Of a stretch of DNA of 64,000 nucleotides, positions 18,567-28,128 are shown piece by piece. Each line of letters begins with the position of its first letter. Within the stretch, counting starts at the first letter, position 1. Below the pieces are notes generated by a model, which saw only the letters and a list, made by a program, of their open reading frames with translations, did no database searches and was not told the origin of the DNA. The DNA comes from Ignavibacteria bacterium (GTDB taxonomy: Bacteria > Bacteroidota > Ignavibacteria > Ignavibacteriales > Ignavibacteriaceae): NCBI GenBank assembly GCA_021286645.1, contig JAJTBZ010000035.1:1-64000 (forward strand), in the 5' to 3' direction. Position numbers and translations under genes: made by a program.

Positions 18567-20972
18567 CTACTTTAACATAACCATTCGCTTGGTTTGCTCA
18601 AATGCAACCGACCCATCTGAAGGTAGCACTCTCAAAGTATAATAATAAATACCTGAGCTCAATCCCCTGCCATCAAAGCTAACCATATAATTTCCGGCCA
18701 ATTTGCTGTCGTGTTCCAATACTGCAATTTTCTGTCCAAGCATATTGTATATGTCCAATACCACGTCAGCATTCTTTGCCAGGGAATATTGAATAGTAGT
18801 TGAAGGATTGAATGGGTTAGGATAGTTTTGATCGAGAGAAAACCGGGCAGGCGGCAAAACTTTTACTTCTATTGTGTGCGAATATTCGATTGATCCCGAA
18901 TTATCTACCTGGCGTAGTCTATATAAGCAGCTCCCCGATGTTACCGCATGATCAATGAACGTGTAGAGATTTTCTACACTCGAATAACCGTGTCCCTTCA
19001 GAAAACCAATCTCTTTCCATATTGAATTCTGGGCAGTATTATCGTTTTCCAGTTTCTCAACAAAAAACCCTGAGTTATTAACTTCAGTTGCTGTTGACCA
19101 TTGTAATTTAACACCATCTTTCAGTACCTGAGAAGAAAAAGAGGTCAATTCAACCGGTAGCGCCTGATCAGTATTGTTCAGTATAACTGCACTGGCTCCT
19201 ACTACAAATATATTATTGAAATTCTGTAAAACAACTGCCCGAAGATTATTCGTGGTCCCACTTGTTTGGGCAGTCCATGTACTGCCGCCATTTGTAGTAA
19301 CTAAAATTGTTCCAGATATTCCAACTGCTATACCGCTACTTACGTTACCAAAACGCACGGCGCTTAGTGCATTTATAGTACCACTGGTAAGTGTTGACCA
19401 ATTAGTTCCCCCGTTCGTAGTTTTTATTATTGTTCCTGCTGAACCAACAGCATAACCATTGTTGTCATCAATAAAATATATACTGCTAAGAGACGCGGTA
19501 ACTCCGGTAGATAATGCAGTCCAACTTGTACCTCCATTAGTTGTTTTGCGTACAACTCCGGCAGTACTGCAAAAATAGCCGATATTTGCACTGGGGAAAG
19601 AAAGCGCATTAATGTTTGAAGTAACCCCGCTTGTTAGCGCTGTCCAGCTTGCACCTCCATCAGTTGTCTTTCTCAGATTTCCTGTACTCGCGCCAAAAAA
19701 TCCTGTGTTAGCATCCAGAAATTTCATAGATAAAATGGTAACAGAAACACCCGAGGTTAAACTACTCCAAGACGATCCGGCATTCGTTGACTTTAGAATT
19801 GATCCATTTAACCCGGCCGCATAAATTGCAGATGCTGAAGGTGCTTCAATACAATTTAATGAACTGGAACTTGAAATACCCTGCACTATTGACCAGGTAT
19901 TACCGCCATCGGTTGTTTTCTGCACAATTGAATTAGCCCCGACAGCATACCCGGTGGAGGCACTAGTAAATGTCACTCCATTTAATTGTAAATTATTATT
20001 CACTGCAACCCAGGTTTGCCCGCCATCACTCGTCTTGTAAAATAAACCACTACTACTAGAGATAAGGCCTTTATTGGCGTCACTAAATACCATATCATAA
20101 TTAGATATAGATGCTGTAGGATATACGTTCATCTGCGTCCAGGTTGTCCCTCCGTTAGTCGTTTTCGCCACATAACTGCTGCTTCCATAAATAAAACCGG
20201 TGCTGCTGTTTTGGAAAAAAACTCCGGTTAATGTTACACTTGTTCCTGTTGTTACCTGAGACCAGCTGCCACCTCCGTTTGTTGTTTTATATAATAAACC
20301 ACTGCCACCAGAAGCGTATCCATTATTGGCATCGATAAAAAAAACATCATAGAGAATAGAAGCAGCGCTTAATTGAGTATAAGTCCAATTTGCACCTGCG
20401 TTCGTAGATACCCAAACACCTCCATCTGACCCGGAAGCAGAGCCGCAGACAACTGCTTTGGTTGATGAAAGTACCGCAGCGCTATACTGAAAACCACTCA
20501 CACTGATTTCCGACCAACTGCCCCCCCCATTTGTAGTGCGTGCAAAATACGCAAAACCACACGCGAATGCAGTATTGGCATCAAATATACCAATTGAGTA
20601 CAAATATGAGCTTGATCCGTTTTGATAGACTTTAGTCCAACTACTGCCACCATTTGTCGTTTTAGCAATTTCACCGTTAAAACTACAACAGTAACCTACA
20701 TTAGCATCATAAAACTTAACATCATATGTCGCATTGGTACAGCCGGCATTTATCTTCGTCCAACTATCTCCAAAATCAGTCGTTTTTAACAATGAGCCAA
20801 TACCTCCGGTATTGTCGCCTAATGTTGCAAATCCAAGAGTGGAATTGAAAAAGTACATTCTTTCAACAAAACTGTTTATTGTACCTTCCTGTTTTTTTAC
20901 CCATGTCTGCGCATGCACCCGTGGCAATAATCCACACAAAATTAGTAGTATAAAGTATTTTATTTTATACAT
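18567..20972 (-). CDS. Secreted YCF48-like (BNR/PSII stability factor-type) repeat protein with T9SS sorting domain
   Basis: 801 residues. The signal peptide ends at RVHAQT. About fourteen repeats of roughly 42 residues carry the pattern KTTNGGxxW and FxDxNxGYAVG, typical of YCF48/HCF136-like and BNR seven-bladed propellers, covering residues 25-610. An Ig-like strand region (LPVELTSFSSQVLKDGVKLQW) follows. The type A T9SS tail starts FSLDQNYPNPFNPSTTIQYS. AAGGAG lies 9 bp upstream of the ATG. It is likely surface-exposed with no enzymatic motif. The large near-identical repeats are a target for copy-number change. Confidence 0.9.
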   Translation of the reverse strand: MYKIKYFILLILCGLLPRVHAQTWVKKQEGTINSFVERMYFFNSTLGFATLGDNTGGIGSLLKTTDFGDSWTKINAGCTNATYDVKFYDANVGYCCSFNGEIAKTTNGGSSWTKVYQNGSSSYLYSIGIFDANTAFACGFAYFARTTNGGGSWSEISVSGFQYSAAVLSSTKAVVCGSASGSDGGVWVSTNAGANWTYTQLSAASILYDVFFIDANNGYASGGSGLLYKTTNGGGSWSQVTTGTSVTLTGVFFQNSSTGFIYGSSSYVAKTTNGGTTWTQMNVYPTASISNYDMVFSDANKGLISSSSGLFYKTSDGGQTWVAVNNNLQLNGVTFTSASTGYAVGANSIVQKTTDGGNTWSIVQGISSSSSLNCIEAPSASAIYAAGLNGSILKSTNAGSSWSSLTSGVSVTILSMKFLDANTGFFGASTGNLRKTTDGGASWTALTSGVTSNINALSFPSANIGYFCSTAGVVRKTTNGGTSWTALSTGVTASLSSIYFIDDNNGYAVGSAGTIIKTTNGGTNWSTLTSGTINALSAVRFGNVSSGIAVGISGTILVTTNGGSTWTAQTSGTTNNLRAVVLQNFNNIFVVGASAVILNNTDQALPVELTSFSSQVLKDGVKLQWSTATEVNNSGFFVEKLENDNTAQNSIWKEIGFLKGHGYSSVENLYTFIDHAVTSGSCLYRLRQVDNSGSIEYSHTIEVKVLPPARFSLDQNYPNPFNPSTTIQYSLAKNADVVLDIYNMLGQKIAVLEHDSKLAGNYMVSFDGRGLSSGIYYYTLRVLPSDGSVAFEQTKRMVMLK

Positions 20973-21235
20973 ACAGTTTTTCTCCTTATAGTTTTATTAT
21001 TATTTTCTTTTAATTCAATAGCCTGGTAACTGACTACTATTCTTAGCATCGATTTATATACATCGATTCCATAGCAAAATGTAATCGGAACCAATTCTAT
21101 AGAATGAACGAACGCCATTACTGAAAACTTATTAAATAAAGCCGAGTCGTAATTGCTTAATAACCGCCCATAGTTATTAAATACAAACTCTTCCAGTTAA
21201 CAAGCTGGCAATAAGGCAGGAATACTTAATTCACG

Positions 21236-21445
21236 CTACTCAAAGCATCGATATTCTATCGAATTCTTATCAATTTCTTGTATTGTGATTAATTTGGCAG
21301 GTAGTCTAATGCTTCTGGCATTTTGCTTGGTTTCACAAGCCACAGACAGGGCATCAGTACTGCTTTGGTGGTTTTCAAAAAGCAGATGGAAGACAAAAAA
21401 ACTAAAAATTACCGCTAAAACGAGATAAAAAATCCTTGATTTCAT
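21236..21445 (-). CDS. Small single-pass membrane or secreted protein, unknown
   Basis: About 69 residues from the ATG at 21445, which has GGAG 7 bp upstream; another ATG lies 12 bp earlier. One hydrophobic helix (FYLVLAVIFSFFVFHLLF) is followed by a short polar tail with two cysteines. I recognise no family. It is isolated between the YCF48-like gene and the XRE regulator. Confidence 0.4.
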   Translation of the reverse strand: MKSRIFYLVLAVIFSFFVFHLLFENHQSSTDALSVACETKQNARSIRLPAKLITIQEIDKNSIEYRCFE

Positions 21446-21636
21446 ATCATGCTCCATTGTTCTGACTAATTAATAATTAATCGATAAGTAGAATCAGTGA
21501 TTCCTGAATTAAAATATAAATAATTCAGGAATAATTATAATTATTTTTATAATTACATGGGTCATTTATTTCCCCCTACTTCCATTTTCAATAGATGCTT
21601 GTTTTTTTATAGGTTAGAGTGTATTGTTTTTTATAT

Positions 21637-21658
21637 TATGTTAGGTTTTTCTAACATA
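21637..21658. promoter_or_regulatory. Inverted repeat upstream of the XRE regulator
   Basis: TATGTTAG (21637-21644) and CTAACATA (21651-21658) form a perfect 8-bp inverted repeat with a 6-bp spacer. It starts 73 bp before the regulator ATG and is a plausible autoregulatory operator for an XRE dimer. Confidence 0.45.
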
Positions 21659-21730
21659 TAGTTATTGGATTATACTAATACCTACTGATTTACTAATTCA
21701 ATGAAGTTTTTATCTATATAGAGTATAACT

Positions 21731-21919
21731 ATGGATAATTGTATTAAAATATTACGTGCAAAATTCAACTTATCTCAGGCGGATTTGGCCAAAATGGTAA
21801 AGGTACGCAGAGAAACAATAGTGTTTCTTGAAAAAGGCAAGTATAATCCTTCATTGCAACTTGCTTATGATATTTCAAAGGTTTTCAATCTTCGGATTGA
21901 AGAAGTATTCCTTTTCTAA
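21731..21919 (+). CDS. XRE-family HTH transcriptional regulator (single-domain)
   Basis: 62 residues forming just one Cro/CI-type helix-turn-helix: [29 protein letters not shown]. The C-terminal LRIEEVFLF is shared with many small YozG-like regulators. It binds DNA as a dimer, probably at the inverted repeat 73 bp upstream. It lies 31 bp before peptide deformylase on the same strand, so the two are likely cotranscribed. There is no toxin-like partner of the usual type. Confidence 0.9.
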   Translation: MDNCIKILRAKFNLSQADLAKMVKVRRETIVFLEKGKYNPSLQLAYDISKVFNLRIEEVFLF

Positions 21920-21950
21920 CTACTAATGGTATAGCTTTACTAAATGAAAG

Positions 21951-22481
21951 ATGTTTACATTGAGCAAATATAAAATATTCCTATTTGGCACGGAGATTCT
22001 GAGAGAGAAATCTAAACCGGTTACAGTTTTCAATAAAAAACTGCACGCGTTGCTTGATAACCTATATCATGTTTTATATGAAAGAGGCAATGGGGCGGCT
22101 ATTGCCGCACCTCAGATTGGTATAGCCAAAAGAGTTATTGCAATCGATTATTTAGGTGAAAAACTAGAGCTTATTAATCCTGAAATATTAGCCAAACAAG
22201 GAACTAGCTACGAGTATGAAGGATGCCTTTCACTACCAGGATTCGTAGGAAAAGTACGAAGAGCTGAAACTGTTTCTATTCGATTCCGGGATCGATACGG
22301 AATTGAACAGACATTGACCCGTTCAAAAGAAATGGCTCGATGCATTCAACACGAAATCGATCACCTTGAAGGCATTTTGTATACTGACCTGGTTGAAGAA
22401 TCATTTCTCATAGAAGAGGATACCGAACAAGAAAAGCCGCTTTCATTTTTTCAGGAAATTACAGCAATAAAAAACAAATAG
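21951..22481 (+). CDS. def: Peptide deformylase
   Basis: 176 residues. It removes the N-formyl group from nascent proteins using a metal held by Cys and two His. All three motifs are present: motif 1 GAAIAAPQIG (48-57, second Gly of GxGxAAPQ replaced by Ala), motif 2 EGCLSLPG (90-97), and motif 3 QHEIDHLEG (133-141). The C-terminal acidic extension is slightly longer than in minimal enzymes. It sits behind an XRE regulator instead of next to fmt, so it may be a second, regulated copy; this cannot be judged from this window. Confidence 0.95.
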   Translation: MFTLSKYKIFLFGTEILREKSKPVTVFNKKLHALLDNLYHVLYERGNGAAIAAPQIGIAKRVIAIDYLGEKLELINPEILAKQGTSYEYEGCLSLPGFVGKVRRAETVSIRFRDRYGIEQTLTRSKEMARCIQHEIDHLEGILYTDLVEESFLIEEDTEQEKPLSFFQEITAIKNK

Positions 22482-22594
22482 CATGGGCATAATTACAGTT
22501 ATTGAGTGCTCAGCATAATTTTTCTTTCTATGCGTTTATATTTAAACCAAAAAATGGTTAGTAGTGTCCTATTACTACACAATAACGAAGGATT

Positions 22595-23977
22595 ATGAAA
22601 CTACGAAACATTTTACTCTTAATACTATTATTTTCTATTTCATACATTGCTCCACTTTCAGCACAAAGTATGTATTTCCCACCTGCTCAGGGTAATTCAT
22701 GGGATACTCTTTCCCCCACTTCATTAAACTGGAACGTAAAATTATTTGATTCGTTATTCTCCTTCCTGAAAACAAATAATTCTAAAGCATTTATTGTATT
22801 GCAAAATGGAAAAATTGTTGTCGAAAAGTATTTTGACTCATTTACCCGTGATAGTGTCTGGTATTGGGCATCAGCAGGAAAAACACTAACTGCATTCGCG
22901 ATTGGTCTGGCAAAGCAAGAAGGTTTGCTAACATTATCTGATACATCTTCTCATTATTTAGGAAATGGCTGGACTTCGTTACCGCTCGCGAAAGAACAGG
23001 CAATAACAATTAGGCATCAACTTACTATGACAACCGGATTAAATGATAATGTACCTGATCCGGACTGTACGCTGCCGGACTGTTTAACTTACAAGGCTGA
23101 TGCCGGCACCCGATGGGCTTATCATACGGCTCCGTATACCCTGCTCGATAGCGTAATTTTTCGCGCAAGCGGTCAATCGCCAAGTGTATTTCTGTATCAA
23201 CGTTTACATGCAAAAACGGGATTTAATGGTTTATTTATACGCTCGGGGTATAATAATGTATTCTATAGTACTCCGCGTAATATGGCACGATTTGGCCTGT
23301 TGCTGCTCAATCATGGCACTTGGGATAATCAGCAAATCCTCTCGGATACTTCCTATTTTTCAGCTATGACTCATCCATCGCAAAATCTTAATCTATCGTA
23401 TGGGTACCTTACGTGGTTAAACGGTCAATCCTCATTTATGATACCGCAAACTCAATTTGTATTCCCCGGCCCTCTCTGCCCTTCTGCACCTCCGGACATG
23501 TACGCGGCTCTCGGGAAGAATGGACAGTTTATTAACGTAGTTCCCTCAAAAAATATGGTTTGGATAAGAATGGGAAATGCACCCGATAATTCACTGGTTC
23601 CATTCCTACTCAATGAACAAATCTGGCAGATACTTGCCCCAATTATCGCCGGCACAGGATCCTCGGTTACAGGTGAAACAAATCCCCGCGATAATAATGT
23701 GTTAAATGAGTTAATTGCATACCCTAACCCGGCAAACCCGGGGACCTGGCTTACTTTTTCGACATCCGGGAATAATAATTCAGTAACACTAATCATCTAT
23801 GATATTTTAGGGAGAAAAATTACGGAACTGTTCAATGGAGAATTGGCTCCAGGTTCGCATCGTTTGTATTGGAATGGTATGACATGCAACGGGCAACCGG
23901 CCCCGACCGGAATGTATATCGCGAGGATATATGGTAAAAATTTGGATGGTGCAGCAAAGATTATATTAGTGAGATAA
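22595..23977 (+). CDS. Secreted beta-lactamase-fold serine hydrolase with T9SS sorting domain
   Basis: 460 residues. The signal peptide ends at LSAQSM. The class C beta-lactamase/esterase fold has S93-A-G-K96 (SxxK) and the Tyr motif Y176-H-T, with GLARFGLLLLNHG-type surroundings (NMARFGLLLLNHGTW). The C-terminal about 95 residues form a FlgD/T9SS type A domain beginning ELIAYPNPANPGTW and ending YIARIYGKNLDGAAKIIL. It probably acts on peptides or esters outside the cell. It is monocistronic and convergent with the thioredoxin gene. Confidence 0.9.
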   Translation: MKLRNILLLILLFSISYIAPLSAQSMYFPPAQGNSWDTLSPTSLNWNVKLFDSLFSFLKTNNSKAFIVLQNGKIVVEKYFDSFTRDSVWYWASAGKTLTAFAIGLAKQEGLLTLSDTSSHYLGNGWTSLPLAKEQAITIRHQLTMTTGLNDNVPDPDCTLPDCLTYKADAGTRWAYHTAPYTLLDSVIFRASGQSPSVFLYQRLHAKTGFNGLFIRSGYNNVFYSTPRNMARFGLLLLNHGTWDNQQILSDTSYFSAMTHPSQNLNLSYGYLTWLNGQSSFMIPQTQFVFPGPLCPSAPPDMYAALGKNGQFINVVPSKNMVWIRMGNAPDNSLVPFLLNEQIWQILAPIIAGTGSSVTGETNPRDNNVLNELIAYPNPANPGTWLTFSTSGNNNSVTLIIYDILGRKITELFNGELAPGSHRLYWNGMTCNGQPAPTGMYIARIYGKNLDGAAKIILVR

Positions 23978-24028
23978 GGAAGATTTTTTTATCCTTCCAA
24001 CCGAACTTCCCATTATTATTTTATTCTA

Positions 24029-24066
24029 AGGCGCCAGTAATTCACTTATTGTGAAATTACAGCGCC
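24029..24066. terminator. Long hairpin between convergent genes
   Basis: AGGCGC...TAATTCAC pairs with GTGAAATTA...GCGCCT around the loop TTATT, with a small internal mismatch. It lies between the stop codons at 23977 and 24121. A clear T run is absent, so it may act as a bidirectional transcription barrier or mRNA end protector. Confidence 0.55.
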
Positions 24067-24120
24067 TCATTATAAACATTCTATTAATAAAGCAAAGATG
24101 GTTGTAATGCTTGTTAACCG

Positions 24121-24666
24121 CTACTGCTTTGGTGCATTCTGTATCAGGTAATCGGTAATGGCTGCCGCCTGAACAACGGAAAGCTTTTTTGAAGCTTTTT
24201 TAAGCATTGCAACGAATAATTGAATCTCATCTTTACTTCCGGGATACCCGATATTTGATTTATCCGGCATTTGATTTGAATCGGTTATTTTCATTCCGGT
24301 TTTACTAAGGAAAACACAGAAAGGCAAACCGGCTTTTTCACCTGCCCACTTTTTCATTAATTCTCTGCCGCCCGGGTTCTCAAGCGAATCAATTTTTCCC
24401 TGCCTCTCCAACACATCCACATAGGTAATTACAAAGTTATCGGATATGATTTTGTGTAATTCAGGGCTGTCAAAAGCCTTTTCCAAACGCTTACACCATT
24501 TGCACCATGAAGCATGAAATATCACCATTACACTTTTATTTTCTACTTTTGCCTGGTGTACCGCCGATTTTACAATTACTTCCGCGCTTTCCGGTTTACT
24601 GGTTTGAGCCGAAAGAACTAATGTAAAAATAAACATCAATGATATATACACAGATTTCTGCAACAT
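24121..24666 (-). CDS. Exported thioredoxin-fold protein
   Basis: 181 residues. The signal peptide ends at LVLSAQT. The thioredoxin_7-like domain has the redox motif WCKWC in VIFHASWCKWCKRLEKAFD and the cis-proline region AGLPFCVFLSK. It is related to DsbD C-terminal and SoxW-like periplasmic reductases. No partner gene is adjacent. Confidence 0.9.
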   Translation of the reverse strand: MLQKSVYISLMFIFTLVLSAQTSKPESAEVIVKSAVHQAKVENKSVMVIFHASWCKWCKRLEKAFDSPELHKIISDNFVITYVDVLERQGKIDSLENPGGRELMKKWAGEKAGLPFCVFLSKTGMKITDSNQMPDKSNIGYPGSKDEIQLFVAMLKKASKKLSVVQAAAITDYLIQNAPKQ

Positions 24667-24767
24667 AGTTTATCCTTTGATATTGAAAATGAACTGTAAA
24701 TATAAAAATATTTCGCTGATAGTTTGAATATCAGTAATTTATAAATGATAATAACCATAACCTCTAT

Positions 24768-26018
24768 ATGAATAGATTATATGCACTCGTATTACTAATT
24801 CTGTGCATGTTGTTGCCGGCATGCAAGAAAAAAGAAAAAGAAGCGGATTTCCCTGAATGTCATCCTACAATTATGGAAGCAAATTCTTCATCAGTACAGT
24901 TATTTGCGGACTCATTACGCGGGCTTCCATTAGCTAAACGATCGGTAGCAGTTACCAAATTCATTGCTACTCACCCGCACTCCCCCATTTTTAATGAGCG
25001 CGGTATAGTGGGTATATGGTGGTACGGCCGTGCACGTTCTGTGCTCATTAATGGTGATGTTCCTAACGGCTGGAATACTACTGATACTTTAAAGACTATA
25101 GGTTGTGGCGATAGTACCTTTTTCTATATTGTGTATCAGCTACCCGAATATGGCCGGTATGATTACCTGTTGAATATTGATGGAAATCTAACACCCGACC
25201 CGAGGAATGTCATCATAACACCCAGTGGTTTCGGACCACACTCAGGTATCCTGATGCCTCTTTTCGTTCCAAATCCTATATCTGCAAATCGTCTGGGAAT
25301 AGAACATGGAACCATTGATTCTTTCTCAGTGCCCGAAGCTCTTACAAAGACGGATAAGAGTAGAAAAATCAACATCTATTTTCCACCGGGCTACTCACGC
25401 AATAAAAAATATCCTGTAATGTATTTTCTGGATGGAATAGAAAGTTGCAAATACGTAAATATCACAGCTATATTAGATAATCTGCTGAGTGAGAACAAAA
25501 TTGATCCGTTTATCGCCGTTCTCATTGATGCAGCACAAAGTGATCAAAAGAGTTTCCCAAAGATTGATACTTCATTTAGCAAATATCTTGTTGATATAAT
25601 AGTACGAAGTGTTGATCAAAAATATAACACACTGGCTGAACCAGGCCAAAGAGGAATTTATGGCGTTTCAATTTTTGGCAATATGGCTGCCTGTACCTGC
25701 CTGATGCATCCTGATGTTTTTGGATATATGGCTGGCCAATCTATTTCCGTTACCAGAGAACTTTTTGAAATTGCTCCCAATTCAAATACTGGTACAATGC
25801 CCCCGGAATTTTTCCTTCAGGTTGGTGATTTCGATCTGGGGGTATTAATATATAGGGACCAATGCTTTTGCAGAGCCAACCTGTCTTTCGCAAACTATTT
25901 AATTCGAAAAGGCTATACTACTACAATAATGAAATATCATGGCGGGCACCAATGGTCCGATTGGAAAGAATATCTCGATCAGTTAATTATCGGGTTTTCG
26001 AACTTTAGGAAAAAATAA
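24768..26018 (+). CDS. Enterochelin-esterase-like lipoprotein hydrolase
   Basis: 416 residues. The lipobox is LLPAC at 15-19. The N-terminal beta domain resembles the Fes N-domain (YQLPEYGRYDYLLNIDG) and is followed by a PF00756 esterase: IYFPPGYSRNKKYPVMYFLDG, nucleophile Ser in IYGVSIFGN and the late catalytic His in MKYHGGHQWSDW. Trilactone siderophore cleavage is a family activity, but many relatives act on other esters, and no siderophore genes are near. It is a single gene, divergent from the thioredoxin gene. Confidence 0.87.
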   Translation: MNRLYALVLLILCMLLPACKKKEKEADFPECHPTIMEANSSSVQLFADSLRGLPLAKRSVAVTKFIATHPHSPIFNERGIVGIWWYGRARSVLINGDVPNGWNTTDTLKTIGCGDSTFFYIVYQLPEYGRYDYLLNIDGNLTPDPRNVIITPSGFGPHSGILMPLFVPNPISANRLGIEHGTIDSFSVPEALTKTDKSRKINIYFPPGYSRNKKYPVMYFLDGIESCKYVNITAILDNLLSENKIDPFIAVLIDAAQSDQKSFPKIDTSFSKYLVDIIVRSVDQKYNTLAEPGQRGIYGVSIFGNMAACTCLMHPDVFGYMAGQSISVTRELFEIAPNSNTGTMPPEFFLQVGDFDLGVLIYRDQCFCRANLSFANYLIRKGYTTTIMKYHGGHQWSDWKEYLDQLIIGFSNFRKK

Positions 26019-26105
26019 TGAATGTACTTAAGAATACGGTGAATTTTTTATTGAACTTCTTTTGAAGATTTCGATGTTAAACCGTAAAACTATTTTGAGG
26101 AAAAT

Positions 26106-26510
26106 ATGATTGAATTCGATTTTGGTAATGATATAACTACACTTTGTATAATTGCGGAAAGTTTCCCCGATGGAATTTCTGATGCATATCAAAAACTGAA
26201 TACGTTAGTACCGGTGAATCCCGAACGTCGTTGTTTCGGATATTCACGTCCTGAAAACGGAAAGATTGTGTATCGCGCGATGGCCGAGCAGTTACAATCT
26301 GATCAGGGTGAACAGTATGGTTGCGAGATTTTTACTATTCCCGCCGGTAGATATACCGGAAAGAAAGTTGAAAATTACCATGAAAACCTTACGGATATAA
26401 TGAATAATTTTCAGGAACTAACTACTTTGCAAAATATAGACCCTGTTGGCTTTTGCCTTGAATGGTATCTTAATGAAAAAGATATGTATTGTCTGATAAA
26501 GTTAGTCTAG
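26106..26510 (+). CDS. GyrI-like small-molecule-binding protein (tentative)
   Basis: 134 residues. FGYSRPENGKIVYRAM, FTIPAGRYTGKKVENY and GFCLEWYLNEKDMYCLIKL resemble the strands of the GyrI/AraC effector-binding fold used for sensing ligands. There is no DNA-binding domain. AGGA lies a few bases before the ATG. It may be cotranscribed with the following M23 peptidase gene (42-bp gap). Confidence 0.55.
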   Translation: MIEFDFGNDITTLCIIAESFPDGISDAYQKLNTLVPVNPERRCFGYSRPENGKIVYRAMAEQLQSDQGEQYGCEIFTIPAGRYTGKKVENYHENLTDIMNNFQELTTLQNIDPVGFCLEWYLNEKDMYCLIKLV

Positions 26511-26552
26511 GTTACTACTATTTTTACCGCTGCCCATATGAGAGGATACACA

Positions 26553-27227
26553 ATGAAAAGTGTTGCTATGCTGGCTATTATTATCTGTGTTATTAGTACA
26601 GGAGTAATTGCCCAAGAGAAAGCAGCTGACAATAATTGCAGAAATTATATTGCCGGCACCAGGACGCATTATCAAAAATACTACATTGACCGACTGCCAG
26701 GTGCCTGTACGACTCAATGGCTGCTACCCTTTTTGGTTAGCAACCGACAAAATCTAAAATATATTTCGGTAGTCAGCATTTTTGGCGATCATCGGGATTC
26801 ATTCCTGAAAAATCATATTCATACAGCCATCGACATAATACCTTCAGGTGGGAAAAAGCCTGCCGATGTTTTTGCAATGGCAAATGGTATTGTTTGCTCC
26901 ATTCATTTAGGACATCCGCATAGAACGGTCGTCATTAAGCATCTATTGCCGGATAGCACAGTAATATTTACCTCTTATAAACATTTGGCAGAAATTTTTG
27001 TTAAAACCGGGGATGATGTTACTCCTGAAACAAAATTAGGGCGATTGTACACTCAAGCGGAAACCAAAACATTGCATGGGAATTTCGATCATCTTCATCT
27101 AGAAATCAGGAAAAGTTTTGATGATTATGGATGCGCGAGTTGGTTGACTATGCAAAAATCAGAATTACTTTACTATTTTTTTAATCCACTTGAGTTTTTA
27201 CGTAAGCACCTGAAAAACCCGTCATAA
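26553..27227 (+). CDS. Exported M23-family (LytM) peptidase
   Basis: 224 residues from the ATG at 26553 (AGAGGA 7 bp upstream). The signal peptide ends at GVIAQE. The LytM core is present: H90-TAI-D94 (HxxxD) in NHIHTAIDI, and HLH in FDHLHLEIR near 180. These three ligands bind Zn in peptidoglycan endopeptidases. The spacing GDxVTPxTKLG is also typical. It is likely active on cell wall in the periplasm. Confidence 0.88.
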   Translation: MKSVAMLAIIICVISTGVIAQEKAADNNCRNYIAGTRTHYQKYYIDRLPGACTTQWLLPFLVSNRQNLKYISVVSIFGDHRDSFLKNHIHTAIDIIPSGGKKPADVFAMANGIVCSIHLGHPHRTVVIKHLLPDSTVIFTSYKHLAEIFVKTGDDVTPETKLGRLYTQAETKTLHGNFDHLHLEIRKSFDDYGCASWLTMQKSELLYYFFNPLEFLRKHLKNPS

Positions 27228-27319
27228 CCTGAGTAATTAGGAAAAAGTTTTTCTACTATTCAGTTTTCGAACAAAGGTATTTCATTCGGATTGGATATCA
27301 AAAATTATCCTTATGTATT

Positions 27320-28093
27320 TTACAGCATCAATGAAATTTGTTTCCCGAGAACATCTGCCAGCCCTTCGGGATTTTCCCATGCCATAGAATGCCCTGCATT
27401 TTCTACAATACAAACAGGCACACCATGCTTCGGTAATTCATTTTCATCAGGATCCGGCAATGAATTCCTGCCAAAAATAAAAAACTTCGGCATCGATAAT
27501 TGATACAGTAATTCTCTCCATTGCGGCATTTCTCCTTGTACCAATGACCGTGCTTCGCGATGCACTGCAAGGGCACTGCACATTTTCATACTGGTACCCC
27601 ATAATTCATTCCCCCTTTTTATATTTTCAGAAATTACCTGCATGTGCCCCGATTTCTCATATTCCGCTTCTGAAAATTCCGCTATTCTTCTGCTGAAAAA
27701 TCCGCCACCGGAGTCAAGATTCGCTTCACTTACTATCATCCCTATTACCTTTTCAGTATATATTGAAGCAAGTTTAACAGCTATTGCACCACCCATGCTA
27801 TGACCATATACAACAATATTTTCCAACCCGAGTGACTTACAAAAATCCTTTAGATATTCTGCATGCCCCGCAATGGAATAATCGAAATTTTCCGGCTTGT
27901 CGCTATAACCGCTCCCCAATAAATCAGGCAACAACCTTCGAAAGCCTGTAATAGCTTTCATGCTCGCTACACCCGGGTAGTCGAGGCTGGCGGTACATCC
28001 CAAACCATGTATAAAGAGAAGAGTAGCTTTACTTCCCGGAAAGTCGTGATAGCGCATTGTACAGTTAGATTGAGTAATCTGATACGATTTCAT
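27320..28093 (-). CDS. Alpha/beta hydrolase
   Basis: 257 residues. FIHGLGC provides the oxyanion segment, GHSMGG (nucleophile Ser about 96) the elbow, and ENAGHSMAWENPEG the catalytic His near the C-terminus. The acid is likely an Asp in FGRNSLPDPDEN. No signal peptide is present, so it is cytoplasmic. Substrate unknown. It lies 35 bp after the LysE gene and is probably in the same transcript. Confidence 0.9.
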   Translation of the reverse strand: MKSYQITQSNCTMRYHDFPGSKATLLFIHGLGCTASLDYPGVASMKAITGFRRLLPDLLGSGYSDKPENFDYSIAGHAEYLKDFCKSLGLENIVVYGHSMGGAIAVKLASIYTEKVIGMIVSEANLDSGGGFFSRRIAEFSEAEYEKSGHMQVISENIKRGNELWGTSMKMCSALAVHREARSLVQGEMPQWRELLYQLSMPKFFIFGRNSLPDPDENELPKHGVPVCIVENAGHSMAWENPEGLADVLGKQISLML

Positions 28094-28128
28094 AGTTTAT
28101 TCCACACCAATAATACTCTAGAAGTAAA

